A stretch of 51,322 bases of DNA from Candidatus Poseidonia sp. (GTDB lineage: Archaea; Thermoplasmatota; Poseidoniia; Poseidoniales; Poseidoniaceae), in NCBI GenBank assembly GCA_030741355.1, contig JASLVM010000009.1, forward strand, positions 1-51,322. The letters are read 5' to 3'. Shown one piece after another: positions 16,645-26,305 of the stretch (positions are counted from its first letter, which is position 1; each line of letters begins with the position of its first letter). The notes below the pieces were generated by a model, which was not told the origin of the DNA, did not search any database, and saw nothing but the letters and a program-made list of their open reading frames with translations. The position numbers and the translations under genes were made by a program.

Positions 16645-18248
16645 TGACGATGAATTCCACGGAACAGCCTATCAATGGCAAAACCCACCTCTTGGTGGGT
16701 CTTGTCTTGTTATGTTTCATAACATCGAACGTTCATGCAGTCCATTCAACGGATGTTGAAATCAGCAACAACATTGAATTCAATTTACCCGATGGTGCTC
16801 AATTTGATGATGTTGTCAATTTGACCGGTGTCTCGACCATCCCCCTGAAAAATGCAAGTTGGTCGATTGTAAACATCTCGGGTGTTACTCCAACAACACT
16901 TCTCAGCGGTCCATATCTCACTTCTGTTCAACCCGTTGCAGAAGATCTCTTCTCATGGTCGTTAATCGTTGATGTCTCCGATGTAGATTGTACCTGTTAT
17001 GTTGAACTCAACGTCGACGAAGAGAGGGGTAAGGACGGTCACGGGTGGAAACCGCAGGGACACGACATCGCTCGTCTTGTGGTTTACCTCGGAGAAAATC
17101 ATCATCGGCCGGTCTTCCCCCATGAAATCAACCACATGTCAGAGTCAATGCCCGAGAGTTTAGCAGAGGCTTCAGAACACGCCACTTTACTTTCATCGGA
17201 GTTCAACATCAGTTATCCAATCGTCACTGCTCCAAACAGCGGTTCCATTGTCAGTGTGCATGCGATGGTTTGCCCAGCACCCTACGGCGTATGCACCACG
17301 ACACCTCTCGAAGTTGACATACCGTTCACTGTTTCAGACCATGAACTCCTTCTTGCCGTTGACCCGGCGTTGATTCAATTGGAAGAGGGTATATGGCAGT
17401 TTGATTTCACAGCGAAGGATGCTCTCCTTCGTACAACGCACTCAACTCGTGCCATTTTCCTTCATGATACACAAGCCCCTTTGATTTCATTGACGCTTGA
17501 TTCCATTGTGAATGAGAGTGAACCTGTTCACGTTTATGCCAGCCTAGACGACGGGTATGTTGGTGCCAAATACTCCATGACATGGTCCCTTGAGTACGAA
17601 AATGAACAGCGTCGAGCTCCTCTTTCTCATGAAGTGGTGAGTGAAGACCACTTGTTGCTGAATCTTACGGAGCAAGGAGCCTACACCATTCATCTCTCTG
17701 TGCGAGACCTGGCTGGACATCTTGAAACAGCCTCGGCAGATTTCACTGTGCTGAATCTTCGACCCACGGCTCGCATCACCATCGAGGGTATGGTGTTGAG
17801 CGATAACGGGCGTTTTTCGGTAGATTTGCAAGAAGAATGGGAATTAAACGCAAGTGAGAGTTTTGACAATGAGGTTGTGGACTACCTTTGGGTCATCAAC
17901 GACGACCGATCAGTCCGGGGAACACCGACCTTGGATTCAACCCAGTTATCTGAAGTGGGACTTCATCAAGTCGAATTGATCGTCTTTGATGATGATGGAG
18001 CTACCCATTCAACGGTTGTTGAAATTGAAATTCTCGGCAAAGAATCTACTGAATCTCAACGAGGTCCTCTCTTGGCTCTGCTTGCTTTGGTGGCCATCGC
18101 AGCGCTTGTTCTGGTCCTGCGAATCAAGGAGCCATCGTCTCCGGACCTCCCAAAATGGAATACTTCGGAATCCCTCGGTGAACGAGGTACTGGCTCAACA
18201 AGCCCCCGTTCTGATGCAACGGTTGAAGAAGACGAACCCCGAGGATGA
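16644..18248 (+). CDS. Secreted, C-terminally anchored surface protein with Ig/PKD-like domains
   Basis: Protein of 534 residues with a signal peptide (LLVGLVLLCFITSNVHA, cleavage near residue 32), a long beta-rich ectodomain and one C-terminal membrane helix (LLALLALVAIAALVLVLRI, about 475-493) followed by a short polar cytoplasmic tail. The segment from about 370 to 465 looks like a PKD/Ig-like domain: RPTARITIEGM, then ASESFDNEVVDYLWVIND and VELIVFDDDGATHS. An upstream domain contains DTQAPLISLTLDSI and SVRDLAGHLETASADFTV, also Ig-like. The start ATG overlaps the stop of the repeat protein by one base (TGATG), so the two are translationally coupled and probably act together at the cell surface. 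No enzymatic motif is visible. Confidence 0.78.
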   Translation: MTMNSTEQPINGKTHLLVGLVLLCFITSNVHAVHSTDVEISNNIEFNLPDGAQFDDVVNLTGVSTIPLKNASWSIVNISGVTPTTLLSGPYLTSVQPVAEDLFSWSLIVDVSDVDCTCYVELNVDEERGKDGHGWKPQGHDIARLVVYLGENHHRPVFPHEINHMSESMPESLAEASEHATLLSSEFNISYPIVTAPNSGSIVSVHAMVCPAPYGVCTTTPLEVDIPFTVSDHELLLAVDPALIQLEEGIWQFDFTAKDALLRTTHSTRAIFLHDTQAPLISLTLDSIVNESEPVHVYASLDDGYVGAKYSMTWSLEYENEQRRAPLSHEVVSEDHLLLNLTEQGAYTIHLSVRDLAGHLETASADFTVLNLRPTARITIEGMVLSDNGRFSVDLQEEWELNASESFDNEVVDYLWVINDDRSVRGTPTLDSTQLSEVGLHQVELIVFDDDGATHSTVVEIEILGKESTESQRGPLLALLALVAIAALVLVLRIKEPSSPDLPKWNTSESLGERGTGSTSPRSDATVEEDEPRG

Positions 18249-18251
18249 ATC

Positions 18252-19625
18252 ATGTTCGCAGAGGCCGTTGAGAGGTTGCCATCTCGTCCAGCACAAACGA
18301 CCAAGGAAGAATTCCGAGACCGTCAAGGACGTTTGACCTCTCAGTTTCGACATGATGATCTCCTGATCATCGCATCACCGCCCTTCGCCGTTCGTTCCAA
18401 CGATGTTGGATATCGCTATCGGACGTCAAGTGACCTGTTGTACCTGACCGGATGGATTGAACCTGAGTCCGTATTTGTTATTCGACACGATGGAAAGGCG
18501 TGGATATCTTCCCTCTTTGTACAGCCTCAAGACACCTTGAAGGAAATTTGGGAAGGCCGTCGCCCTGGTGTAAAGGGGGCGGTTTCAGATTATGCTGTTG
18601 ATGAAGCGTACAACAACGATGAACTCGATGAAAAATTGGAGGAATGGTTGACCGATGCGCACCGTGTCTTCCACCGTAGCGGCGTTCATGCAGGCCTTGA
18701 CCGGTTGGTCGAATCTTCGGTGCAACGTCGAGACCGAGCGCGTCAACATTTTGGCACAGGGCCGGTGGCCATCCAAGATCCATCGGGTTTGTTGGCTGAA
18801 TTGCGCCTACGAAAGTCCTCTTCAGAAATTGAGCAAATGGTCTTCGCCAGCAAAGTTGCCGCCATCGCTCATGAGCTTGCGATGAGGCACAGCAGGGAAG
18901 GGGTAACGGAATACCAATTGCAATCGGTCATCGAGGGTTTCTTCTCGTATGCGGGTGCCTCTGGATGGTCGTATCCGTCAATCGTTGGATGCGGAGAAAA
19001 CGCCACGATTCTCCATTATACGACCAATCAAGACGTATGCGGTTCTGACGAGGTCATTCTTATTGACGCAGGAGCAGAATTCCGAGGTTATGCAAGTGAC
19101 ATCACACGTTCATGGCCGATTTCTGGTGTGTTCTCTGATGCCCAACGGGAAATCTATCAGGTCGTTCTTGACGCCCAAATCGCAGCCATTGAAGCATGCC
19201 GAGTTGGCATGCCCTACACTGCCCCACACGACGCAGCTCGCAAAGTCCTCGCAGAGGGCCTCATCGCCTTGGGCGTCATCTCGCAGTCCTTAGACGAAGC
19301 CCTCGATATGGAAACAGGGGAATTGAAGCAATGGTACATGCACAACACAAGCCACTGGATTGGACTTGATGTTCACGATGCTGGAGTTTACAAGCCAGGG
19401 GGAGAGCCTCGGTTGCTTGAACCAGGCATGTGCCTCACTGTAGAACCCGGTTTGTACTTTGGTGCATGGAGACCTGATGTGGATTGTCCAGAACGCTATG
19501 CCAACATCGGTATCCGTATCGAGGATGATGTTCTCATCACGCCGGAAGGCCCCGTTGTGTTGACGGATGATTGCCCGAAGACGATTGAAGACATTGAACG
19601 GATTGTTGGTCAAGGCCTCAATTGA
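18252..19625 (+). CDS. pepP: Aminopeptidase P-type Xaa-Pro peptidase (M24)
   Basis: Metallopeptidase of 457 residues that removes N-terminal residues preceding proline. The N-terminal AMP_N domain (about 10-140) contains ASPPFAVRSNDVGYRYR and SSDLLYLTGWIEPE. The C-terminal pita-bread catalytic domain keeps all five metal ligands: Asp 272 (IDAGAEFRGY), Asp 283 (SDITRSWP), His 368 (NTSHWIGLDVHDAG), Glu 398 (LTVEPGLYFG) and Glu 424 (IGIRIEDDVLIT). There is no signal peptide, so it is cytoplasmic, processing peptides taken up from outside or from protein turnover. It starts 3 nt after the surface-protein stop, in a run of co-directional genes, and is followed by mqnC after 9 nt. Confidence 0.92.
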   Translation: MFAEAVERLPSRPAQTTKEEFRDRQGRLTSQFRHDDLLIIASPPFAVRSNDVGYRYRTSSDLLYLTGWIEPESVFVIRHDGKAWISSLFVQPQDTLKEIWEGRRPGVKGAVSDYAVDEAYNNDELDEKLEEWLTDAHRVFHRSGVHAGLDRLVESSVQRRDRARQHFGTGPVAIQDPSGLLAELRLRKSSSEIEQMVFASKVAAIAHELAMRHSREGVTEYQLQSVIEGFFSYAGASGWSYPSIVGCGENATILHYTTNQDVCGSDEVILIDAGAEFRGYASDITRSWPISGVFSDAQREIYQVVLDAQIAAIEACRVGMPYTAPHDAARKVLAEGLIALGVISQSLDEALDMETGELKQWYMHNTSHWIGLDVHDAGVYKPGGEPRLLEPGMCLTVEPGLYFGAWRPDVDCPERYANIGIRIEDDVLITPEGPVVLTDDCPKTIEDIERIVGQGLN

Positions 19626-19634
19626 GGTGTTCAC

Positions 19635-20822
19635 GTGGATTGGAAGGACATACTTGAGCGACAGGCCTCTTGGTCGAGGGAGACGGGAGCGTCTCTCCGA
19701 TTGACCTCAGAAGAGGCCGTTCTTCTCTACGATGATGCTCCACTTCACGAATTGATGCAGGCCGCACATCAACGCCGGATGGCCATGCATCCAGACGGCA
19801 AGGTGACCTATCTGGTCGATCGTAACATCAACTACACCAATGTCTGCACCATCAACTGTCAATTTTGTTCGTTTTACAGGCCTCCAGGTCATGATGAAAC
19901 CTATACACAAACCTACGAGGAAATCTCAGCTCGTGTGCGCGAGTTGGAAGCCATCGGAGGTTCACGTATTCTCATGCAAGGTGGGGTGAATCCCAGTTTG
20001 CCGTTTTCATGGTACACCGACCTCCTCACCCACCTGCGGAAGGAACATCCGACCATTGACCTTGATTGCTTTAGTCCGATTGAAATCGAAGGTCTTGCAG
20101 AAGTATGCGGTATGAGCACTCACGATGTTCTGGTCGAACTCAAGCAGGCTGGCATGCATGGCTTACCCGGAGGGGGTGCGGAGATGCTGGTCGAAGAAGT
20201 TCGGAAGGATGTTTCCCCCAAAAAAGGCGCACCTGCGAATTGGTTGCGCGTTATGGGTGAAGCCCAATCAATGGGTTTGACGACGAGCGCGACCAACGTC
20301 ATTGGATTTGGTGAGGGTTCCAAAGAGCGTGTTGAACATATGCTTCGAATTCGAGAATTGCAAGAGCGTTCAACACTCGAACACGGCCACGGTTTTACCT
20401 CCTTCATCGCATGGCCTGTTCAACTTGAAGTGAATTCCTTTGGTCGCCGAAACCGTGGGCAAAACAAACATGTTCTCGGTGCAGGTTCCTCTGAATACCT
20501 TCGACATGTGGCTGTTTCAAGGCTTTTCCTTGACAATGTAGAGCATATTCAAGCCTCCTGGCCAACCATGGGCATTCACGTTGCTCAGATGGCCTTGCTG
20601 GCAGGTGCTGATGATGCAGGTTCGACCATGATGGAGGAAAACGTCGTCTCAGCTTCGGGAACAAGTAAATTGGATGCAACCGAACACGAGTTGCAATCTT
20701 CAATTCTCCGTGCTGGATTTACACCTCAACGCCGTGATAGCGATTACCTTCATCTGGATACAAAGGTCGTGGCCAAGGCCAGTTCGGCGTTGGCTTCTCC
20801 ACCGCCCTCGTTCACGTCGTAG
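19635..20822 (+). CDS. mqnC: Cyclic dehypoxanthine futalosine synthase-like radical SAM protein
   Basis: Radical SAM enzyme of 395 residues resembling MqnC, which cyclises dehypoxanthine futalosine in the futalosine route to menaquinone. The cluster motif is CTINCQFC (Cys 71, 75, 78) in the typical context VDRNINYTNVC; the family-specific GLPGGGAEMLVEEVRKDVSP and VQASW-type segment (HIQASWPTMGIHVAQMALLA) with GSTMMEENVVSASG follow. GGGAE and SPKK separate it from the related F420 enzyme CofH, which has GTAAE. The start is GTG with GAGGTG upstream. Other futalosine genes are not in this window. The 3' end overlaps the convergent lipoprotein gene by 11 nt. Confidence 0.85.
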   Translation: MDWKDILERQASWSRETGASLRLTSEEAVLLYDDAPLHELMQAAHQRRMAMHPDGKVTYLVDRNINYTNVCTINCQFCSFYRPPGHDETYTQTYEEISARVRELEAIGGSRILMQGGVNPSLPFSWYTDLLTHLRKEHPTIDLDCFSPIEIEGLAEVCGMSTHDVLVELKQAGMHGLPGGGAEMLVEEVRKDVSPKKGAPANWLRVMGEAQSMGLTTSATNVIGFGEGSKERVEHMLRIRELQERSTLEHGHGFTSFIAWPVQLEVNSFGRRNRGQNKHVLGAGSSEYLRHVAVSRLFLDNVEHIQASWPTMGIHVAQMALLAGADDAGSTMMEENVVSASGTSKLDATEHELQSSILRAGFTPQRRDSDYLHLDTKVVAKASSALASPPPSFTS

Positions 20823-23800
20823 GTCCATAGAAGACGATCCACACCACGGCCCGTATGTTCCGCCCTCCGTTGCCAATACCGTCTGAAGGAACGTATTCTC
20901 CGCCGTTGTAATACCCTCGATATACGAGATGGTTGGTGTTGTTTGCACCGTGATCAACCCAATCGGTGATGTTGTAAGTCCACTGTTTGACATCTTGACC
21001 AGCACACCAGCCTGCACGACCAAACGGCCAAGAACCAAATTGATTCGCCACAACACCGTTGTTGATTTCGTTTTCACATCCCTCGTTGTTGTAAACGATG
21101 GGGTGCCACTCGTAGGTTTGGTGTTCGCCCATGGTGTAGTAATGTTGGTGGTCGCAGAATTCCGCGCAATTGGCCGAATCTTTGTTGAAACCATGCCCGG
21201 TGATGGTGGCCACTATTTCGACACTTGTCGCATAGGACGGCACGCTGAAGTTCAACTGGCGGAGATAACGCGATTCGTTGTTATAGGTGCCATCAAATTG
21301 CCCTCCGCTGAAGGCGTACGTACCGTTTACTGCTCGTGTGCCACTTCCCCAATTGCTGAAGAGGAAAGTGACGGTCAAATCGCCTTTGTTGGCGCCTGCA
21401 TACTTGAATCGACGGTCCTCGCCGTCGTTTAGCATGAACAAATATGGAGAAATATCGGTCAGCCACATGCCTTCACGGCCGTAGGTTGTGATCCAGCGAA
21501 CCGACTCGGTGTTGCAAACAGAATCGTTGTCCCTGTCGCATATGAACATGTATGCCAGGTAGTCCCATTCATGGCATCCACCGTAAGAACCGTCGGATTT
21601 TTGGTACCGATTCGTACGTTCAAAGCATGCATGTTCGTGATAGACTTCGAGGGTATCGTAACTCGTCAAGTCATTGGGCAGGTCAAAGGTCGCATTGGCG
21701 AAAGAGGAGTAACCGGATTGCCATCCGCCTGCATGACGCTGGAAATCCATGATTTGAACGGCGTGAACGGCCGGGTCTTGTTCTCTGATTTTTGTTGGAA
21801 ATTCAGCCACCCATTGATTGGGTTCAAACGAGAGGTGGTAGGGGTCGTTTGACTGGGTTGTCCAGGCATAAAGCGAGCCGGTTTCTCGAGAGAGTTGGAA
21901 GCGGTCAATGCCCATGAAGAATGGATTGTTGAATGAACTGATCATCGAACCGATGCCGCCTCCGAGGTTACTTGCATCAACATCAATGTAGTGGATGCGG
22001 TCGTTCCAATGGGCTTCCTCGCTGTTCGAAAGTCTGGCCTGAACGGTGTTGCGTTGCTGAATCATATCGTTGTGGTAGCTGTTGTCGAAGGAACCGTAGA
22101 AGAGGTGGGTGTTGAGGGGTAAATTTCGAATGAATGTTCCGGGGTTCTGGCCCCATGTTGCAGCGTTGCTGTTTCCATTTGAATCGGTGTACTTGAACAT
22201 GAAAAAGTAAACGTCATGACCGGTCCACCGGTCATTGAAATTGAAAGTTCCGTTCAAGGTCGGGAATGTGAATTGGGGAACCACCTGCATGGGTCCGTTG
22301 AGGCTGCTCGCATCGGTCCAATCAACGGGCAATTGCACCACGGCACAACCGTTCACATCGACGCTCCATCGTTCCGGCGATGAGGCACATTCATCCACGT
22401 TTGCAAAGACGCCATCACCGTCAATATCAGCGCAACCCACGCCGTTAACCGTCAATCCAGCAGGTGTGCCTTCACATTCGTCAAGCAGGTCGTTCACACC
22501 GTCTGTATCCGTGTCTCGTTCAATGGCAGCGCATCCAAACTCGTTGACATCCGTGGCGTTAATCGGCGTCTTTGGACACCGGTCAAGTTCGTCCCCGGTA
22601 CCGTTGACGTCGTTGACGCCGTCGTTATCGTCGTCGTCGTCCTCTGTCGCATCTTGGCAACCATCGTTGTCCCAATCCGATGTGTTATCTGAATTCCAGT
22701 TGATCACACCTTTAGCACACCAATCAACATCATCGTTGTGGTCATCGTTGTCGTCGTTGTCATCCTCGTCGAGGTCTGAACAACCATCAACATCCCAATC
22801 GCTGTACCTGTTCGAAGCCCACCCTTTGCGGCCCACTGGACACAAATCGTCCACATCATTGACCCCGTCATTGTCATCGTCCAAATCTTCGTTCGCATCA
22901 TGACAACCATCGTAATCGTAGTCGGCAGAGGGTGTACTGACCCAACCGTATGATTCGGCACAAAGGTCGTAGGTGTCTGGGATTCCATCGTTATCGTCGT
23001 CATCGTCTTCATCGATGTCTCTGCATCCATCATGGTCGCCATCGGTAGCCTCCGTGGATTGCCAACCTTCATCGGCGCCAATTCCTGAAGGGCAACGGTC
23101 GTATACATCCTGAATACGGTCGCCGTCCTCATCATCTCCTGCGCCTTCAATGATCACTTGAGTCGTGGCCGTATCGCTTGAAACGCTGTATCGGCCACAG
23201 TTGGCCACGGTGGTGATGGTGTGGGAACTCGTGGCTTCGGTGAAGTCCATCAAGCGTTTCCAACCACCTTCTTCGTTCAGAGCAACGGTGCCGTCGTTTC
23301 CATCCGTGATGCTGTAGGACACGGAGCATGAATCAACGTAAAGATGACTGACGGTTCCTTCAAACCAAACCACATTAGGTTGCTCTAAAACCAAACGATT
23401 TGGAACCGTAAGAATTGGGGCAGGCTCAGCGGGTGGCTCGATATTAAGGGTCAAAACCAACGGGTTGAGGCTGGGAACCAATTCGGTTTCTCCAGTGTTC
23501 TGAATGGCGATTGAAACGATGTGTTCACCCGTCGTAATGGGTGTGAATTTGAGTTGGAAACCGCTTTCGATTTCAGACCACTGGACGGGGATTAATGGAG
23601 AAAAATTTGGTTGCAGAACGGAGGTGTCTGCCCTCCATTCCCCTTCACCCTCTTGGCTAACAGCCACGAGGTACGTGAGTTCGTCGCCGAGCTGCCCTTC
23701 CGTAGGCGCCAAGATCCAGGTCGGTTCAAGGGAGTAGGTTGCGGGCGTTGGTTCTACCATTTCAGGTGCAGGCTCGGTAGCGCCAAGGCATCCCGCGAAG

Positions 23801-23847
23801 GTCATGATGGTGACCAAGAAGAGAGCGGACCATCGACGGACATCCAT
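20812..23847 (-). CDS. Lipoprotein with Ca-binding repeats and a PNGase F-like domain
   Basis: Protein of 1011 residues with a lipoprotein signal (LFLVTIMTFAGC, lipid cysteine at 20). Residues 30-235 are beta-rich; 239-510 are thrombospondin-3-like repeats (DDDDDNDGIPDTYDLC and similar, with paired cysteines); the remainder resembles peptide-N-glycosidase F. Matches recalled from the flavobacterial enzyme include CHEWDYLAYMF (its PWDRYANVYV), RWITTYGREGMW (its RFITPYW), ITGHGF...NCAEFC (its ISGWGH...GCAEWC) and GRAGWCAGQ (its DRAGWCPGM). On that alignment the main catalytic Asp60 corresponds to Asp 762 and Glu206 to Glu 896, while Glu118 is replaced by Ser 831. A surface glycopeptidase or glycan-binding role is plausible, not proven. 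Start ATG 23847 has GGGAG 4 nt upstream. Confidence 0.8.
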   Translation of the reverse strand: MDVRRWSALFLVTIMTFAGCLGATEPAPEMVEPTPATYSLEPTWILAPTEGQLGDELTYLVAVSQEGEGEWRADTSVLQPNFSPLIPVQWSEIESGFQLKFTPITTGEHIVSIAIQNTGETELVPSLNPLVLTLNIEPPAEPAPILTVPNRLVLEQPNVVWFEGTVSHLYVDSCSVSYSITDGNDGTVALNEEGGWKRLMDFTEATSSHTITTVANCGRYSVSSDTATTQVIIEGAGDDEDGDRIQDVYDRCPSGIGADEGWQSTEATDGDHDGCRDIDEDDDDDNDGIPDTYDLCAESYGWVSTPSADYDYDGCHDANEDLDDDNDGVNDVDDLCPVGRKGWASNRYSDWDVDGCSDLDEDDNDDNDDHNDDVDWCAKGVINWNSDNTSDWDNDGCQDATEDDDDDNDGVNDVNGTGDELDRCPKTPINATDVNEFGCAAIERDTDTDGVNDLLDECEGTPAGLTVNGVGCADIDGDGVFANVDECASSPERWSVDVNGCAVVQLPVDWTDASSLNGPMQVVPQFTFPTLNGTFNFNDRWTGHDVYFFMFKYTDSNGNSNAATWGQNPGTFIRNLPLNTHLFYGSFDNSYHNDMIQQRNTVQARLSNSEEAHWNDRIHYIDVDASNLGGGIGSMISSFNNPFFMGIDRFQLSRETGSLYAWTTQSNDPYHLSFEPNQWVAEFPTKIREQDPAVHAVQIMDFQRHAGGWQSGYSSFANATFDLPNDLTSYDTLEVYHEHACFERTNRYQKSDGSYGGCHEWDYLAYMFICDRDNDSVCNTESVRWITTYGREGMWLTDISPYLFMLNDGEDRRFKYAGANKGDLTVTFLFSNWGSGTRAVNGTYAFSGGQFDGTYNNESRYLRQLNFSVPSYATSVEIVATITGHGFNKDSANCAEFCDHQHYYTMGEHQTYEWHPIVYNNEGCENEINNGVVANQFGSWPFGRAGWCAGQDVKQWTYNITDWVDHGANNTNHLVYRGYYNGGEYVPSDGIGNGGRNIRAVVWIVFYGPTT
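22318..23133 (-). repeat. Thrombospondin-3-like repeats inside the lipoprotein gene
   Basis: Codes for about seven Asp-rich units of the form DDDNDGVNDVDDLCP...GW...DWDxDGCxDxxED, spaced roughly 35-40 residues apart. The strong Asp bias (GAC/GAT runs) creates a long spurious Ser-rich frame on the plus strand. Confidence 0.75.
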
Positions 23848-23884
23848 GCAACTCCCTTGACTGGGCTGTCCTTCAATGTGTTGA

Positions 23885-25027
23885 TTATGTCATGTCAAGT
23901 TCTGAACGACCGTCGTGGAGTGGGAGATTTGTGAGCGCCACATCTTGTGTTGAATGAGCCACTTTGAGGGGTTGCACCCACAAGAGTGCTCCGCCACGTT
24001 TTCGGTCTATTCTCAAAATGCATTCCCAATGGATGCGAAGCAGGTCCGTATTCACAGACCCCGGCCAAACCGGTTCAGGCGGCTGGAGGCAGACCGATTG
24101 CCCGTCATTCCACCGTTGAGGTTCACCTTGCATCATGATTCGCATGGGCCGGAGGTAGAGCCCTCCCCTGACCTCTTTCAATTCCATCGGCGCATCTTCA
24201 CCACCCGCCGTTCCATCGTCCAATCCCACTTCCCAGTGGTGTGGAAGTTCTGTTGAGAGCCCGGGTGGTGGTTGGCGGTTGGGTTCTCTATCGAGGGTCT
24301 CAAGGAGAACTTCTCTGGATGGTGGCAATACGCCGACCCGTAAAATCGCATCCACATGATTCCAACTCTCATCCCATTGAGGAAACGAGACCATCAACTC
24401 AAGGGGTTCGTCTGCGATGCTTGGCTTTGAGAATTCAACGGTGGGTGAGAACGTATTTTCCTTCAAAAATTGCTTCTGCCGTCGTAATTCCACCAGGTTG
24501 GCAGCGGCTCTCATGAAAAGTGGAGCGAACAACAAAGGCACCACAAAAACCGCAAGGGCCGGGTAATCCAGCAACCCCCAACGAACGGTTTCTAAACCGT
24601 AGACCGGGAGATTGAAGAATAACAAAACCGGTGAAATGAAGAGATAGAACAGGCAAACGAGGAGAACGATGACCACGCCGTTGATGAAGGAGCGGAGAAT
24701 GTTGTGAATCGGGTTTGGAATGAGATACCACCCACGACGTTGCCGCTCGATAAGGCGGACGTATGGCTTGTCTTCGAGCGAAGGTTCGGTGATGACTTTG
24801 TTGAGTTCCTCTCCATCGAAGATGAACTTCCGCTCCATTAGCCATTGCTCCTCATTACCAATACGAAATTCGGGTTCATGGTTTTCAAGTGCTTTTTTGG
24901 CATCGTCTACATTGGCAAAATCGCCCAATGTATAGCGGCGGGTGGCGATGGGTAAGGCTCCAGCTTCCCACCGTGACGCCTCAAAAGGAGGGTAGCGGAC
25001 ACGGTGCTGTTCGTAGAGCGGTTTCAC
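23885..25027 (-). CDS. Unrecognised membrane protein with two or three helices
   Basis: Protein of 380 residues. The first 105 are soluble and charged (LGDFANVDDAKKALENHEPE), then hydrophobic stretches appear at about 108-135 (NGVVIVLLVCLFYLFISPVL) and 152-172 (YPALAVFVVPLLFAPLFMRA). The C-terminal 200 residues are soluble and beta-like, with many Trp and Pro (ELMVSFPQWDESWNHVDAIL). I recognise no family. It begins with GTG preceded by GAGGTG and starts 9 nt after the geranylgeranyl reductase stop, so both are probably in one transcript; a membrane or lipid-related role would fit that context but is only inference. Confidence 0.72.
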   Translation of the reverse strand: MKPLYEQHRVRYPPFEASRWEAGALPIATRRYTLGDFANVDDAKKALENHEPEFRIGNEEQWLMERKFIFDGEELNKVITEPSLEDKPYVRLIERQRRGWYLIPNPIHNILRSFINGVVIVLLVCLFYLFISPVLLFFNLPVYGLETVRWGLLDYPALAVFVVPLLFAPLFMRAAANLVELRRQKQFLKENTFSPTVEFSKPSIADEPLELMVSFPQWDESWNHVDAILRVGVLPPSREVLLETLDREPNRQPPPGLSTELPHHWEVGLDDGTAGGEDAPMELKEVRGGLYLRPMRIMMQGEPQRWNDGQSVCLQPPEPVWPGSVNTDLLRIHWECILRIDRKRGGALLWVQPLKVAHSTQDVALTNLPLHDGRSELDMT

Positions 25028-25036
25028 ACAACCACC

Positions 25037-26251
25037 TCAAGATAACAACAGACGGACACCTGCCTTGAGGGCAAGCGGGCGAAACGCTGGGACTTGCTTC
25101 AACAAAGCCATGCCCAGAGGGACGGGTTTTTCGATATCACCAATGGCGTTGATCAAGGTGAGCGTGTCGGGGTGAGCGAAATTGATGAAATGCTTGTCTA
25201 GAACCGCATCCGAACAATCACTCACCAATAAATTCCGCAAGGTACGGGCCCGATCTTGTTCTTTTTTCATGGCGTTCCAGGGCTGTTTGGTGATGGCTTT
25301 GAGTTTCGTCTCATCCAGTTGATTGGCTCGAATGGCCTCTACTAAGGGTGAGAGAACGCATTGAATTTGGTGAAATCCAGGACCAAGACCGCCGCCAGTC
25401 GTCGGTTTGGCCATACCTGCAGCGTCACCCAACAACATCACTCTGTTCTTCACGGTTTTCTTGACCATCCCGGAGGGAACGGGTCCGCAATACCTCGCAA
25501 TTTCTGAGGTCCCTGCAAATCGCTCTTTCCATAGGGGGTGGTCCATCAAATCCTGATAGCATGATTCGATGCTTCGCCCATCAAGTCGGTCGGCGGTTGA
25601 CCACAAGCCGATTCGGTGAGTGCCAAAGCCTGAAGGGATGACCCATGCGAAAAATCCCGGTGCGATACTGGAGCCGCTGTACATCTCCAGCCACCGGTCC
25701 CTTCCTTCATACCCTACCACCTCTGTTTGGAATCCGATCATCAATTCTTTTGGTCTTCCCATCTTGAAGGTGCGACGTGTCCAACTGTGCGCTCCGTCTG
25801 CTCCAATCAGCAGTTTGCAACGGAGGTTTCGTTCTTCTCCGCTCTTTCGAACAACGACCTCAACCCCTTCCTGGTCGGTCTGTGCACTGACGGGCACGCT
25901 GTCCAACCAAAGTGAAGCCCCTGCCTCCATACCTTGCTGGACGACAAATTGGTCAAATCGCTTCCTGCAAACGACATAGGTTCGTAATTGACCCTCGGTA
26001 CCCACCGGAACCAACGTGCCACTTGGGCCGTGAATCAATGCTCCATCCACCTCTTGAAGAACGGTATCATGCCCACCTACGGCGTCCATGGCCGAGGGAG
26101 TAACCAACCCTGCACACTGGAACGGCCGGCCAATTTCCTTGTGTTCCTCCAACATCAGAACCTTCAACCCCTCTTGGCTGAGGAGCGTGGCAGCCCGGCC
26201 ACCAACGGGCCCTGCGCCGACGATGATGACATCGTAGTCGTGGTGGTCCAT
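25037..26251 (-). CDS. Geranylgeranyl reductase family flavoprotein
   Basis: FAD-dependent oxidoreductase of 404 residues, most likely the digeranylgeranylglycerophospholipid reductase that saturates the isoprenoid chains of archaeal ether lipids. Evidence is the N-terminal dinucleotide fold (YDVIIVGAGPVGGRAA), the family signature IGRPFQCAGLVTPSAM, the GADGAHSWTRR segment and the second FAD motif VMLLGDAAGMAKPTTGGGLG. Length is typical. Some members of this family act on chlorophyll or quinone side chains, so substrate is assigned from the archaeal context. The ATG at 26251 starts the Rossmann domain directly. It follows topB on the same strand by 54 nt and precedes the membrane protein at 23885. 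Confidence 0.85.
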   Translation of the reverse strand: MDHHDYDVIIVGAGPVGGRAATLLSQEGLKVLMLEEHKEIGRPFQCAGLVTPSAMDAVGGHDTVLQEVDGALIHGPSGTLVPVGTEGQLRTYVVCRKRFDQFVVQQGMEAGASLWLDSVPVSAQTDQEGVEVVVRKSGEERNLRCKLLIGADGAHSWTRRTFKMGRPKELMIGFQTEVVGYEGRDRWLEMYSGSSIAPGFFAWVIPSGFGTHRIGLWSTADRLDGRSIESCYQDLMDHPLWKERFAGTSEIARYCGPVPSGMVKKTVKNRVMLLGDAAGMAKPTTGGGLGPGFHQIQCVLSPLVEAIRANQLDETKLKAITKQPWNAMKKEQDRARTLRNLLVSDCSDAVLDKHFINFAHPDTLTLINAIGDIEKPVPLGMALLKQVPAFRPLALKAGVRLLLS

Positions 26252-26305
26252 GCTTTTGCCTGTGAAAGGTATTGTTTCAACCTTCCTTTGACCGAAGTCC
26301 TGTGG

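Noticed and set aside
22235-22903. Plus-strand Ser/Thr-rich frame of 222 codons
   Set aside because: Antisense of the Asp-rich repeats of the lipoprotein gene.
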